NCBI GenBank assembly: GCA_051453625.1
Contig: JBOZIK010000001.1
Span: 289,630,660 to 289,657,705, forward strand
Direction: 5' to 3'
Source: Welwitschia mirabilis
Taxonomy: Eukaryota > Gnetophyta > Gnetopsida > Welwitschiales
DNA: 27,046 nucleotides
Shown here: piece after piece, positions 11,179 through 19,106 of the stretch
Layout: each line of letters begins with the position of its first letter
How positions within the stretch are numbered: the first letter of the stretch is position 1
Notes under the pieces: model-generated
What the model was told of the DNA's origin: nothing
The model's database searches: none
Seen by the model: only the letters and a program-made list of their open reading frames with translations
Translations under genes and position numbers: made by a program

Positions 11179-11435
11179 NNNNNNNNNNNNNNNNNNNNNN
11201 NNNNNNNNNNNNNNNNNNNNNNNNNNNNNNNNNNNNNNNNNNNNNNNNNNNNNNNNNNNNNNNNNNNNNNNNNNNNNNNNNNNNNNNNNNNNNNNNNNNN
11301 NNNNNNNNNNNNNNNNNNNNNNNNNNNNNNNNNNNNNNNNNNNNNNNNNNNNNNNNNNNNNNNNNNNNNNNNNNNNNNNNNNNNNNNNNNNNNNNNNNNN
11401 NNNNNNNNNNNNNNNNNNNNNNNNNNNNNNNNNNN
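11179..11435. other. Assembly gap, 257 N
   Basis: Falls inside the gag remnant of element 2. The irregular length suggests a size estimate from read pairs. Confidence 0.95.
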
Positions 11436-11783
11436 TTCTCAATCAAGAAACAACGAAGGATGCATCAATTTCGGGCCAATCTCAGTAATTGAAGAGGTAA
11501 GTGAGTCAATTGATTTTGATACTTTTGTTGATAAAAATGAGTTAAATGATTATGAAAGCGATGATGAAGATATAACACTTGCATATAAGAAACTATATCA
11601 TGTTAGTCTTAAGATTGGAAAGAAAATCCTGCATCTAAAGAAACAAGTTAGTAAATTAGAAGACAAACTCAAAGAGGCTTCTCAAAGGATAGAAGTTCTA
11701 TCCAAAGACCTAGATCAGGTCAAGAAAACGACTGAATGGCTTGCAAATGGAAAGGAGAATCTAAACGGCCCCTTGGGAGTTAG

Positions 11784-11883
11784 NNNNNNNNNNNNNNNNN
11801 NNNNNNNNNNNNNNNNNNNNNNNNNNNNNNNNNNNNNNNNNNNNNNNNNNNNNNNNNNNNNNNNNNNNNNNNNNNNNNNNNNN
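11784..11883. other. Assembly gap, 100 N, with duplicated flanks
   Basis: The 63 bases before it (11721..11783) recur after it (11884..11946) with two differences visible by eye. This looks like two contig ends that overlap but were not merged. Confidence 0.95.
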
Positions 11884-12117
11884 CAAGAAAATGACTGAAT
11901 GGCTTGCAAATGGAAAGGAAAATCTAAACGGCCCCTTGGGAGTTAGGAGGAGGCCAAATAATAAATTTGGAATTGGAACTTCTTTTGGTATGTTACCTCC
12001 TCAAAATTTCTTTAGCACAAGTGTTAAGTATCATTCATTTAGCAGCACTAGCTTAAAATGCTATTTTTGTCAAGAATACGGTCATATTTAATTTGCATGT
12101 CCTTACAAAAAATCTCC

Positions 12118-12127
12118 NNNNNNNNNN
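12118..12127. other. Assembly gap, 10 N
   Basis: Short gap just after the zinc knuckle of element 2 gag; true size unknown. Confidence 0.95.
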
Positions 12128-12395
12128 GCTTTAGCTTTCAAATGAAAAATCAATCTGTTTCTACAAAACCTAAAGCACGAAAAGGTAATTGGCAATGGTT
12201 AAGGAAGGAATCTACAAAGTCTTTTTTTGCCCATGTTGCATTCAAAGTCCAAGACACAACAAAATTGTATTTGGATAGCTGAGGTTCACGACATATAACA
12301 AGTGACAAAATCTTATTAGCTACCTTCCAAGATTATGACGGAGGAGAAGTGACCTTCGGTGATAATAACAAATGACACATTGTTAGTAAGGGATC

Positions 12396-12699
12396 TGTTG
12401 ATATGTGAAGCCAAATATATTATTTATATTTTAATGTTATGTTTTAACATTGATCGCTANNNNNNNNNNNNNNNNNNNNNNNNNNNNNNNNNNNNNNNNN
12501 NNNNNNNNNNNNNNNNNNNNNNNNNNNNNNNNNNNNNNNNNNNNNNNNNNNNNNNNNNNNNNNNNNNNNNNNNNNNNNNNNNNNNNNNNNNNNNNNNNNN
12601 NNNNNNNNNNNNNNNNNNNNNNNNNNNNNNNNNNNNNNNNNNNNNNNNNNNNNNNNNNNNNNNNNNNTCAAGTACTTTCTTGTTGTTAGATTTGTAACA
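12396..12699 (+). repeat. Solo LTR of the element 3 family, with target duplication
   Basis: It begins TGTTGATATGTGAAGCC and ends GTTAGATTTGTAACA. Both ends match the LTR of element 3 (17358..17656 read on the minus strand) with only a few differences. It is flanked by a perfect 5-bp duplication, GGATC, at 12391..12395 and 12700..12704. Removing it and one duplication restores a continuous protease reading frame in element 2. A 208-N gap lies inside; the total (304) agrees with the 299-bp length of the element 3 LTR, so there is no room for an internal region if the gap size is right. Confidence 0.85.
12460..12667. other. Assembly gap, 208 N
   Basis: Lies inside the solo LTR. Its size agrees with what the related LTR at 17358..17656 would predict. 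Confidence 0.95.
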
Positions 12700-12934
12700 G
12701 GATCTATTGCTTCAAATAATCATCATCCTGAAATTCATAATGTGTATTTAGCAAATGCCTTAAAGCACAATCTTTTAAGTGTCTCACAGATTTGCAATAG
12801 AGCTAACATAGTCTCTTTCTATAAAGATAAATATGTGATTAGAAATGCTTCTACTAACAGTGTGGTGTTAACTAGCAACATATCCAAGTGTATGTATGTT
12901 ATTGGTAACCAAGACAAGAATGGAGAAGGATGTT

Positions 12935-13218
12935 NNNNNNNNNNNNNNNNNNNNNNNNNNNNNNNNNNNNNNNNNNNNNNNNNNNNNNNNNNNNNNNNNN
13001 NNNNNNNNNNNNNNNNNNNNNNNNNNNNNNNNNNNNNNNNNNNNNNNNNNNNNNNNNNNNNNNNNNNNNNNNNNNNNNNNNNNNNNNNNNNNNNNNNNNN
13101 NNNNNNNNNNNNNNNNNNNNNNNNNNNNNNNNNNNNNNNNNNNNNNNNNNNNNNNNNNNNNNNNNNNNNNNNNNNNNNNNNNNNNNNNNNNNNNNNNNNN
13201 NNNNNNNNNNNNNNNNNN
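12935..13218. other. Assembly gap, 284 N
   Basis: Lies between the protease C-terminus and the integrase zinc domain of element 2. Confidence 0.95.
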
Positions 13219-14835
13219 AATCTGTGTGTGTTGTTCTTGTGCTTGCTATTTCATTTCTTTAGCATACATTTCCAGTAAAGATTCGTAACAATTTTATTGT
13301 ACAGGAAGATTGACATAAACGTTTGGCACCAAAAACTTGGACACATAAATCTAAAATATCTCAAAACAATCTCATCAAATGAAATAGTGGCTGGAATCCC
13401 AAAACTAAATGTGCAGTAAGCAAAAGTGTGTGAGTCTTGTATGAAATGTAAGCTTACAAAGTCTAGCTGTAAATCTAAGACAGGTATATCTTCCAATTGA
13501 CCTCCTGATCTTATACATATGGACTTAGTTGGGCCAACCCAATCAAGAAGTTTGGGAGGTAAAAAATATTTTTTTAGTTATGGTCGATGAGTTCTCTCGT
13601 TTCTATTGGGTTTGATTCTTGTCTAGAAAGGATGAGACATTTGATCTATTTGTTAAAGTGTGTAGGAGAATTCAAAATAAAAAGGGGTACACCATAAAAT
13701 GCATTCGATCAAATCACGGAGGTGAATTTTAAAATGAGAAATTTGAGAAGTTTTGTGACTCAAACAAAATTCAACATCAATTCTCCGCTCCAAGAACTCC
13801 ACAACAAAACAGAGTTGCTGAACGCAAGAACAGAGTTCTGATTGAAATGGCAACTGAAGCAGTGAACAGGGCTTGCTATGTAAGTAACAGAGTGTTCGTA
13901 AGATCAAGTATGAAAAAGACAACATATGAACTTTGGTCTGGGAAGAAACCCAATGTAAATTATCCTAAAGTTTTTGGAAGTAAATGTTTTATTCTCAAAG
14001 ATAAAGTCCATATAGGGAAATCTGAGTCTAAATCGGATGATGAAATTTTTCTTGGCTATTCTACAACAAGTAAAGCTTATAGGGTATTCAATAAGTCTTC
14101 CTATAGAGCAGAAGAAATAGTTCATGTACGAATTGATGAATCTAACTTAAGTACTGTAGGTATAGAAAGGAATGATGATAGCATATGTATTCCATCTTCC
14201 TCACAAGCTAGTGTTGAAGCAACTACCACTACAATAAGCAACATCATTAAAGACAAAAGATCTTTAGAAATGCTCTTCTCTTGCTTTAAGAACCAAAAGG
14301 GACCATCCCGAAAACAACATTATAAGTGATCCTTCAGTGGGAACGGCTACAAGAAGTGGGAAGCGTATCAACCATAGTTTTCTTTGCTTTTGTCTGACAT
14401 TGAGCCACAAAATTTTCAGGAAGCAGAAAACAATGAATCGTGGATGTTAGCCATGCAAAGGAGCTCGGACTTGGTACCTTAACCCAATGGAAAACATGTC
14501 ATAGGAACAAAATGGATTTTCAAGAACAAAAGACACAAGAATCACAACATTATTCAAAACAAGGCAAGATTGGTAGCCCAAGGTTATTGCCAATAAGAAG
14601 GAATCAACTATGGTAAGACTTTTGCTCTAGTTGCCAGGTTAGAGGCCATTCGTATGTTACTTGCTTTTGCTTATTTTCACAAAATACGATTGTTTTGAAT
14701 GGATGCTAAGAGTGCATTTTGGAATGGGTTTATAAATAAAAAAGTTTATTTTGCACAACCTCTAGGCTTTGTTGATTCAAAATTTCCCAATCATTATTTA
14801 TAAATTGAATAAATCTTTGTATGGTTTGAAATAAG

Positions 14836-14895
14836 TGTTAGGATCACAAATAACCTAGAGAGGGGGGGGGGGGTGANNNNNNNNNNTTCTCAACA
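14836..14895 (-). repeat. Small LTR remnant with target duplication inside element 2 RT
   Basis: It starts TGTTAGGATCACAAATAACC, then CTAGAG and a run of 12 G before a 10-N gap, and ends TTCTCAACA. Flanks are a perfect 5-bp duplication, ATAAG (14831..14835 and 14896..14900), and the reverse transcriptase frame continues across it. The left end resembles the reverse complement of the element 2 LTR end (TGTTAGAATC.., CCCTAGAGAGGGGGTGAA), so it is probably a minus-oriented LTR of a related family. The size of the missing middle is unknown, because a 10-N gap is likely only a placeholder. Confidence 0.75.
14877..14886. other. Assembly gap, 10 N, after a G homopolymer
   Basis: Follows twelve consecutive G (14862..14873). 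Homopolymer and repeat collapse are likely causes of the break. Confidence 0.95.
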
Positions 14896-15389
14896 ATAAG
14901 CACCTAGAGCATCGTTTCATAGATTGAACTCATTTCTTTTAGCAAATGGTTTTAAAAAGGGGAATGCTGATCCAACACTCTTTGTTAAAAACAATGGGGG
15001 AAACATTCTTATTGCTCAGATTTATGTTGATGATATAGTGTTTGAGTCAACTCAGAACTCCCTTGCCTTAGAATTTGCTGATCTTATGCAAAATGAATTT
15101 GAAATTGGTCTAGTTGGTAAGTTAAACTTCTTTGTAGGGCTTCAAATAAAACAGGGCAAGGATGAAATTTTTGTTTGTCAAGCAAAGTATATTTAAGATG
15201 TTTTAGCCAAATACACATGTCCGACTTAAAGGATGCTAAAACTCCAATGTCTACCAATGTCAAAGTAGGTAAGGATGAACCAGGGAAGAAAGTAGACCAA
15301 AAGATCTATTAGGATCTAATCAGTGGTCTTTTATATATCACCACTATTAGACCCAATATTGCCCATAGTGTAGGATTGTGTGTTGGAAG

Positions 15390-15489
15390 NNNNNNNNNNN
15401 NNNNNNNNNNNNNNNNNNNNNNNNNNNNNNNNNNNNNNNNNNNNNNNNNNNNNNNNNNNNNNNNNNNNNNNNNNNNNNNNNNNNNNNNN
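15390..15489. other. Assembly gap, 100 N, between element 2 RT and element 3
   Basis: The left flank is plus-strand reverse transcriptase of element 2 and the right flank is minus-strand integrase of element 3. A round 100 suggests unknown size. The RT, RNase H and 3' LTR of element 3 and the RNase H of element 2 are missing here. Confidence 0.95.
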
Positions 15490-16345
15490 GGAGTTCTAAG
15501 CATTGTTCTATGATGAATAATTCTAGCTTCCCTATAAAAACTCTTAAACTCCTTAGAAGTAAACTCACCTCCATTATTTGTTATCAATTCTTTAATTTTA
15601 TAACCAGTTTCATTCTCAACTCTGACCTTAAATATTCTAAATGCCTAAAAAGCTTCATCTTTTAATTTTAAAGGATACAGTAATAGCTTTCCAGAAAAAT
15701 CATAAACAAAAGTAATGAAATATACAACACCTCCCAAAGAGTGTGTCCAATGGGGACAACTAAATTAGAATGAATTAATTCTAATCTATGTTGTTTTAAA
15801 TGCTTACTGTTTCTTCTAAAATTTACTCTCCTACTTTTACTAATCACATAGTCTGAACAAAAATCAGAAGAGAGAGAAACTCTAGGCAATAAACCTTTAG
15901 AATCAAGTACCTATAGATCTGCTTCACTCAGACGCCCAAGATGCTTATGTCAAGTACCTGTTGCAACTTCTCCACTGGCTACACAAGCTGAACTAACAGG
16001 ATTAATAAAACATAAAACATACATGGTACCTTCTTTGCTCTCATGGGTAATCACTAGTGCTCCTTTATTGATTTTCCAAAAACTACTATCAAACATGGTT
16101 GTAAAACCACTGTCACTAAGCTTACTAGCTAAGATTAGATTTTTTGTCAAACCTAGAACATCTCTAACATTAGTCAAAATGATGGTCTGGCCATTCTACC
16201 TCATGAGGATACTTGTTCCTTTATCTTTGATCTCATATTTGAGATCATTTCCTAACCAAATACATAAACTATCCATGATAGGTTCATAAAAAGACAAGAA
16301 TGCTTTACTCGGGCAAACATGAAATGAGACACTAGTATCAATTAT
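15490..16345 (-). pseudogene. Element 3 protease and integrase (N-terminal half) remnant
   Basis: On the minus strand the protease active site is reduced to IIDTSVSFHVCP, with Ser where the catalytic DTG/DSG motif has Gly. It is followed by DKGTSILMR and NVRDVLGLTKNLILASKLSD. The pre-integrase block has a stop in place of Trp in WHKHLGRLSEADL (about 15945..15950). The integrase segment runs SKSRRVNFRRNS, LELIHSNLVVP and LITNNGGEFTSKEFKSFYRE, reaching the gap at HHRTMLRT. Both visible catalytic aspartates read as Asn: codons at 15764..15766 and 15576..15578 on the minus strand. The Glu-containing part would lie in the gap. Non-functional. Confidence 0.8.
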
Positions 16346-17273
16346 TTAAAACTTTAAAATTAAGTACGTAGAAATATTAACATCTCCTCCTTTTGTTAAT
16401 AGAGCAATATCATCTTCACTGTCCGAAGGTGGAGCAGAACTGGAAGCATCCTTGTTCTTTTCATCCCTCTTCTTACATTTGGCTTTGAGCTTCCAACAAT
16501 CTTTTATCATATGTCCTTTCTTCTTGCAGTAATGGTAGACAATGTCCCTGCCTTGCGATCTAGTTGTGCTCTTTCTTCTACCATGTCCTCTCTTAGATTG
16601 CGAACGTCCTCTATGAGTTGCCAAAGCCTCTCCTTGTTTCTTGCTACTAGATGAACCAAATGCATTATGCTTTTCTATATCCACTAACATTGCTATAAGT
16701 TCTTCAAGTGTCAAACTATTCTTACTAGCGGACGTTAGACTGGGAGTTACAATAATCTACCAGCTCTGAGGCAATAAAATCAAAATAGCGGTAATGTGCA
16801 TGTCCTCCGTAAATGTGATCCCAAGATTATCGATTTGCGGAAATATGTTTTGCATCTCATCCAAATGACTCAAGAATATTGTTGCTTCCTTCATCTTTAT
16901 AGTAAAAGCTTGGCTAAGGACTCCATACTTATTTATCATTAGAAGGCTGATCGTACTGGTCTTTCAACTTTTGCTAGAGTTCCTGCGCAGTCAAAACTCT
17001 TGAATGAGCCTTCAAAATGCTATTGCTGAGACAGGGGCAAACGAAAGACAAGGCATTGGAATTTATCTCGTCCCATTTGGCCTCTGGCATGAAGGCCAAC
17101 CAAGCAGTATCGTCCATCTTCAGATCTGCCTTTGCTTGTGCTTTCGTCTTTAGAGCAAGCTTACATCTCTTTTGCTGCAGAATGTCTTCCATCAAGATTT
17201 TCCACGCAACCCAATTTTCTGTGCCCGAAAGTCTGTCTGTTGTTTGCAAACGCCCCATTTGAAAACCTAGCAC
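16346..17273 (-). pseudogene. Element 3 gag remnant
   Basis: The frame opens at 17273 with MLGFQMGRLQTTDRLSGTEN, followed by WVAWKILMEDIL and a Lys/Ala-rich segment, the copia gag N-terminus. It breaks at a stop (16971..16973), then resumes as KMKEATIFLSHLDEMQ and a Leu-rich block ending LLPQSW. The last part (16346..16714) holds TLEELIAMLVDIEKH, a basic RGRSQSKRGHGRRK stretch and a zinc knuckle YHYCKKKGHMIKDC (about 16496..16538). The first of its three cysteines is Tyr, a single G-to-A change from Cys. An acidic Ser/Pro tail and the link to protease follow. Three frames and several stops mean it is dead. Confidence 0.82.
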
Positions 17274-17343
17274 TTCGATCTGGACTTGCTAAGAAAAGAT
17301 TTTGCTCGCGCGCTTCGCAAAGGGCTCGCTACGCTCGCATAGG

Positions 17344-17355
17344 GCTCTGATACCA
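17344..17355 (-). other. Element 3 primer-binding site (tRNA-iMet type)
   Basis: On the minus strand this reads TGGTATCAGAGC, a perfect match to the usual plant copia primer site, two bases from the LTR end. It fixes orientation and the LTR boundary. Confidence 0.9.
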
Positions 17356-17357
17356 CT

Positions 17358-17656
17358 TGTTACAAAGCTAACAATAAGAAAGTGCTTAAACAAAATGGAA
17401 CATCAGGCACACAAAAGGAACAACACAAAATTTACGTGGCTCGGGCTCTTTTTACCCTTTGTCTACGAGAAGCAATACAAAACTCTATAGATTGATTAGG
17501 AGCAAATGTGTTCAGATACAACAAACAACCCTCTAACAGGTGTATATAGCCCTCAGGTTAGGGTTATAAGCCAATCCCCTTTTACAACTTTAAATAGGTC
17601 AATGTTAAAACATAACATTACAACATAAATAATATATTTGGCTTCACATATCAACA
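17358..17656 (-). repeat. Element 3 5' LTR
   Basis: 299 bp; read on the minus strand it begins TGTTGATATG and ends CTTTGTAACA. A TATA-like sequence on the minus strand lies at about 17542..17549. The same ends occur in the solo LTR at 12396..12699, giving an independent check on both boundaries. The bases to its right (CTAAT, 17657..17661) would be one half of the target duplication; the other half is not visible. Confidence 0.85.
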
Positions 17657-17823
17657 CTAATTTCTCGTGAACAATCATGTATACATATATATATTCGCAT
17701 GTGCAAAGCTCTTGTTTACAAGTTGAACTTTAGCAAAATAAAAAACATGAGCTCAACTTGAGGGAAGCAAGTGTTCTTCCTTACAAGCCATCTAGGGATT
17801 GACATCATTGAAAAAGGGGAGAT
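17657..17823 (+). other. Element 2 3' untranslated end with polypurine tract
   Basis: This piece of element 2 lies between element 3 and the 3' LTR. It ends in a purine run, GAAAAAGGGGAGA (17810..17822), directly before TGTTGGTAAG. That is the plus-strand primer of LTR elements. I see no RNase H homology here, so the C-terminal part of pol is missing from this side. Confidence 0.8.
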
Positions 17824-18890
17824 TGTTGGTAAGGTATATTTTAGTGATGATCAATGTATCAAACCAACTAGCCAAAGTGCGTGTACAAATCCCAGAAGAT
17901 GATCAAAAGTTGCAAAGATAGTGAAGTTAAAATCTGAAACAATCTAGAAGTATACTGGGACGTCTGATCTTCACAACCGGGATGTCCAACCCTGTAAACT
18001 GTCAAATGCACTAGGACGTCCGCCCTAAAAGCCAGGACATTTGGACCCTGTCTCAGTTTTCTATAAAAGCAAACCTAAAAACCGAACAACTCGATTTTCT
18101 CAACAGGACATTCGAGTAGTTAACTGTTGATGTGAAAATGCATGCTCAGTTAAACATTGGGCCCGTATTCAGAGTGAATAACGACTAAAAGGGCATCCCT
18201 CATTGGACACAACTCAAGAAAAGACCTTATGTAGGTTGGTCGTTNNNNNNNNNNNNNNNNNNNNNNNNNNNNNNNNNNNNNNNNNNNNNNNNNNNNNNNN
18301 NNNNNNNNNNNNNNNNNNNNNNNNNNNNNNNNNNNNNNNNNNNNAAACATTGGGCCCGTATTCAGAGTGAATAACGACTAAAAGGACATCCCTCATTGGA
18401 CACAACTCAAGAAAAGACCTTATGTAGGGTGGTCTTTGCCTCCTTAAATGCAAGACATATAAATGTAGTGATCAAATAGAGAAGATTACTGTCTGAACTA
18501 TGAAAAACTACTATAATTATTTCAAAAGAAAGTTCTCTTTCTTTGTGCTGTATCGGTGCCCTGAACTAAGCAACTCTGAATCTTTTAATGCTGTACTCCA
18601 TGCTGATGATTTGTGCTCATAAGGCTCAATAGACATCAGACTATTCTTCTCTCTTCTTTTATGCTGCTCTAAAGGAGTAAGAATTGTGATTTCTAAACCC
18701 TAGATTATAGGGTTGCTTGTATTGGAAGAAAAAGCTTTAATTTAAAGGAACCAGGAGGCTAAAGGCTTTATGCTGCCCCCTATGAGTGGAGTAGGCTGGA
18801 GAGCCAAACCACTAGAAAAGATCCCGTGCACTGTTTCTTATGATTTCATCTATCAAGTTCCGATTGTTTGTAAAATTAGGATTCTATGTT
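17824..18890 (+). repeat. Element 2 3' LTR, with internal loss and damaged end
   Basis: It matches the 5' LTR 9342..10395 from TGTTGGTAAG through GATTTCATCTATCAAG. It has two instead of four units of the 56-bp repeat, an artificial duplication around a 100-N gap (18245..18344), and a damaged final part. About 90 bases that include the CACCCCCTCTCTAGGG block are missing. The end could be at 18890 (GATTCTATGTT, then AAAGG) or near 18860, where similarity to element 1's LTR may begin. Confidence 0.75.
18245..18344. other. Assembly gap, 100 N, with duplicated flanks
   Basis: About 93 bases ending at 18244 (from 18152) recur at 18345..about 18437 with a few differences. The 5' LTR has this segment once, so the second copy is probably an unmerged contig overlap. 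Confidence 0.95.
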
Positions 18891-18895
18891 AAAGG

Positions 18896-19106
18896 AAATC
18901 TATAAAAAGGGAATAGTTGTATGGTATATGCATCAAACAAGAGAAGCAAGGTTGGCTATCGAGGAGGGTCTGTGTTCTTACCTTTTTCATTCATATAAGA
19001 GAGTTTTGCATTACTTCCATGGTTTTTCTCCACATTGGGGTTTTCCACACTAAATCTGGTGTCTTGTTGTTTGCCTTTTGTCTTTACTCTATTGCATTTT
19101 CTAACA
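18896..19106 (+). repeat. Element 1 3' LTR, 5'-truncated
   Basis: From about 18918 (GTATATGCATCAAACAAGAG) to TTTTCTAACA at 19106 it aligns with 5208..5392 of the 5' LTR, with scattered substitutions and small indels. The first 60-100 bp of the LTR and the end of element 1 pol, including its polypurine tract, are absent. A weaker alignment may extend left to about 18860. Confidence 0.8.

Larger units (their letters stand above)
10455..12260 (+). pseudogene. Element 2 gag remnant, interrupted by gaps
   Basis: The N-terminus is recognisable as SPLFSGSNYAYWKTKMD with a frameshift in the middle (about 10500..10550), typical of copia gag. The open part 10815..11105 is UBN2-like: QMLATQFKNIRMEDSEIVAD, then EAVPQNRVVRKILRSL and a Pro-Lys-Ile-Thr segment. 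After a 257-N gap come an acidic region, a predicted coiled coil of Lys/Glu/Leu (about 11580..11740: KILHLKKQVSKLEDKLKEAS), and the CX2CX4HX4C zinc knuckle at 12059..12100 (CYFCQEYGH.), which has a TAA stop between His and the last Cys. A 100-N gap duplicates part of the region after the coiled coil. Non-functional; length cannot be judged because of the gaps. Confidence 0.8.
12262..14330 (+). pseudogene. Element 2 protease and integrase remnant
   Basis: The protease is seen as LYLDS.GSRHITSDK (GAT AGC TGA at 12274..12282), with a stop in place of the Gly after Asp-Ser. It then continues across the solo LTR: the target site joins ..HIVSKG to SIASNNHHPEIHNVYLANAL in one frame. After a 284-N gap, the integrase zinc domain shows WHQKLGHINLK and CESCMKCK. 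The core keeps the first Asp (HMDLVGP, GAC at 13522..13524), has Asn in place of the second Asp (RSNHGGEF, AAT at 13711..13713), and keeps Glu (VAERKN, GAA at 13820..13822). About 15-20 residues normally between RTM and FWAEAV appear deleted near 13850. The C-terminal part (13847..14329) is open: ELWSGKKPNVNYPKVFGSKC, then FLGYSTTSKAYRVFN. Multiple stops; non-functional. Confidence 0.85.
14400..15389 (+). pseudogene. Element 2 reverse transcriptase remnant
   Basis: Reverse transcriptase copies element RNA into DNA. Recognisable blocks are SWMLAMQRSSDLVP, NGKHVIGTKWIFKNK, NKARLVAQGY, then MDAKSAFWNGFI and KSLYGLK. After the LTR remnant at 14836..14895 the frame resumes with APRASFHRLNSF and LLANGFKKGNADPTLF. 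The active-site YVDD is at 15023..15034 (QIYVDDIVFES). NFFVGLQIKQ follows, and a block that reads ITTTRPNIAHSVGLCV before the gap at 15390. Stops replace Gln or Trp codons at several places, for example after SLYGLK (TAA). No RNase H domain of this element is visible; it is either in the gap at 15390 or deleted. Confidence 0.85.
15490..17656 (-). mobile_element. Element 3: 3'-truncated copia retrotransposon, minus strand, inside element 2
   Basis: Read on the minus strand it has a 5' LTR (17656 down to 17358), a perfect primer site, gag, protease and the first half of integrase, stopping at the gap 15390..15489. No reverse transcriptase or 3' LTR is seen. It lies between the reverse transcriptase and the polypurine tract of element 2. 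Its LTR family is the same as the solo LTR at 12396..12699, in opposite orientation. It is co-oriented with the galactokinase gene. Stops and a lost zinc-knuckle Cys make it non-functional. Confidence 0.82.
9342..18890 (+). mobile_element. Element 2: Ty1/copia retrotransposon nested in element 1
   Basis: The element has a 5' LTR at 9342..10395, a primer site, gag, protease, integrase and reverse transcriptase remnants, a polypurine tract just before 17824 and a 3' LTR from 17824. It sits in the RNase H end of element 1. A possible 5-bp target duplication, AAAGG, is at 9337..9341 and 18891..18895. The right edge is uncertain because the end of the 3' LTR is damaged; an alternative boundary is near 18860. 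It is interrupted by a solo LTR (12396..12699), a short LTR remnant (14836..14895) and element 3 (15490..17656). Gag with a coiled-coil region before the zinc knuckle and the long LTRs recall Sirevirus or Tork-like copia lineages, but I cannot assign the lineage securely. Confidence 0.8.
5097..19106 (+). mobile_element. Element 1: decayed Ty1/copia retrotransposon, outer shell of the nest
   Basis: The element has a 5' LTR at 5097..5392 (TGTTGG..CTAACA), a tRNA-iMet-type primer site, gag, protease, integrase, reverse transcriptase and RNase H remnants in copia order, and a truncated 3' LTR ending in CTAACA at 19106. The 5-bp flanks are GAAGT (5092..5096) and AAAGT (19107..19111), a target duplication with one mismatch, which supports these boundaries. 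Element 2 interrupts it after position 9341. By hand count the two LTR copies show roughly 25-30 substitutions over about 187 aligned positions plus small indels, so the insertion is old. It lies antisense to the galactokinase gene. Confidence 0.85.

Noticed and set aside
10955-13288. Long open frames that run through N tracts
   Set aside because: Their length comes from unknown bases; only the flanking sequence can be read, and it belongs to element 2 or the solo LTR.
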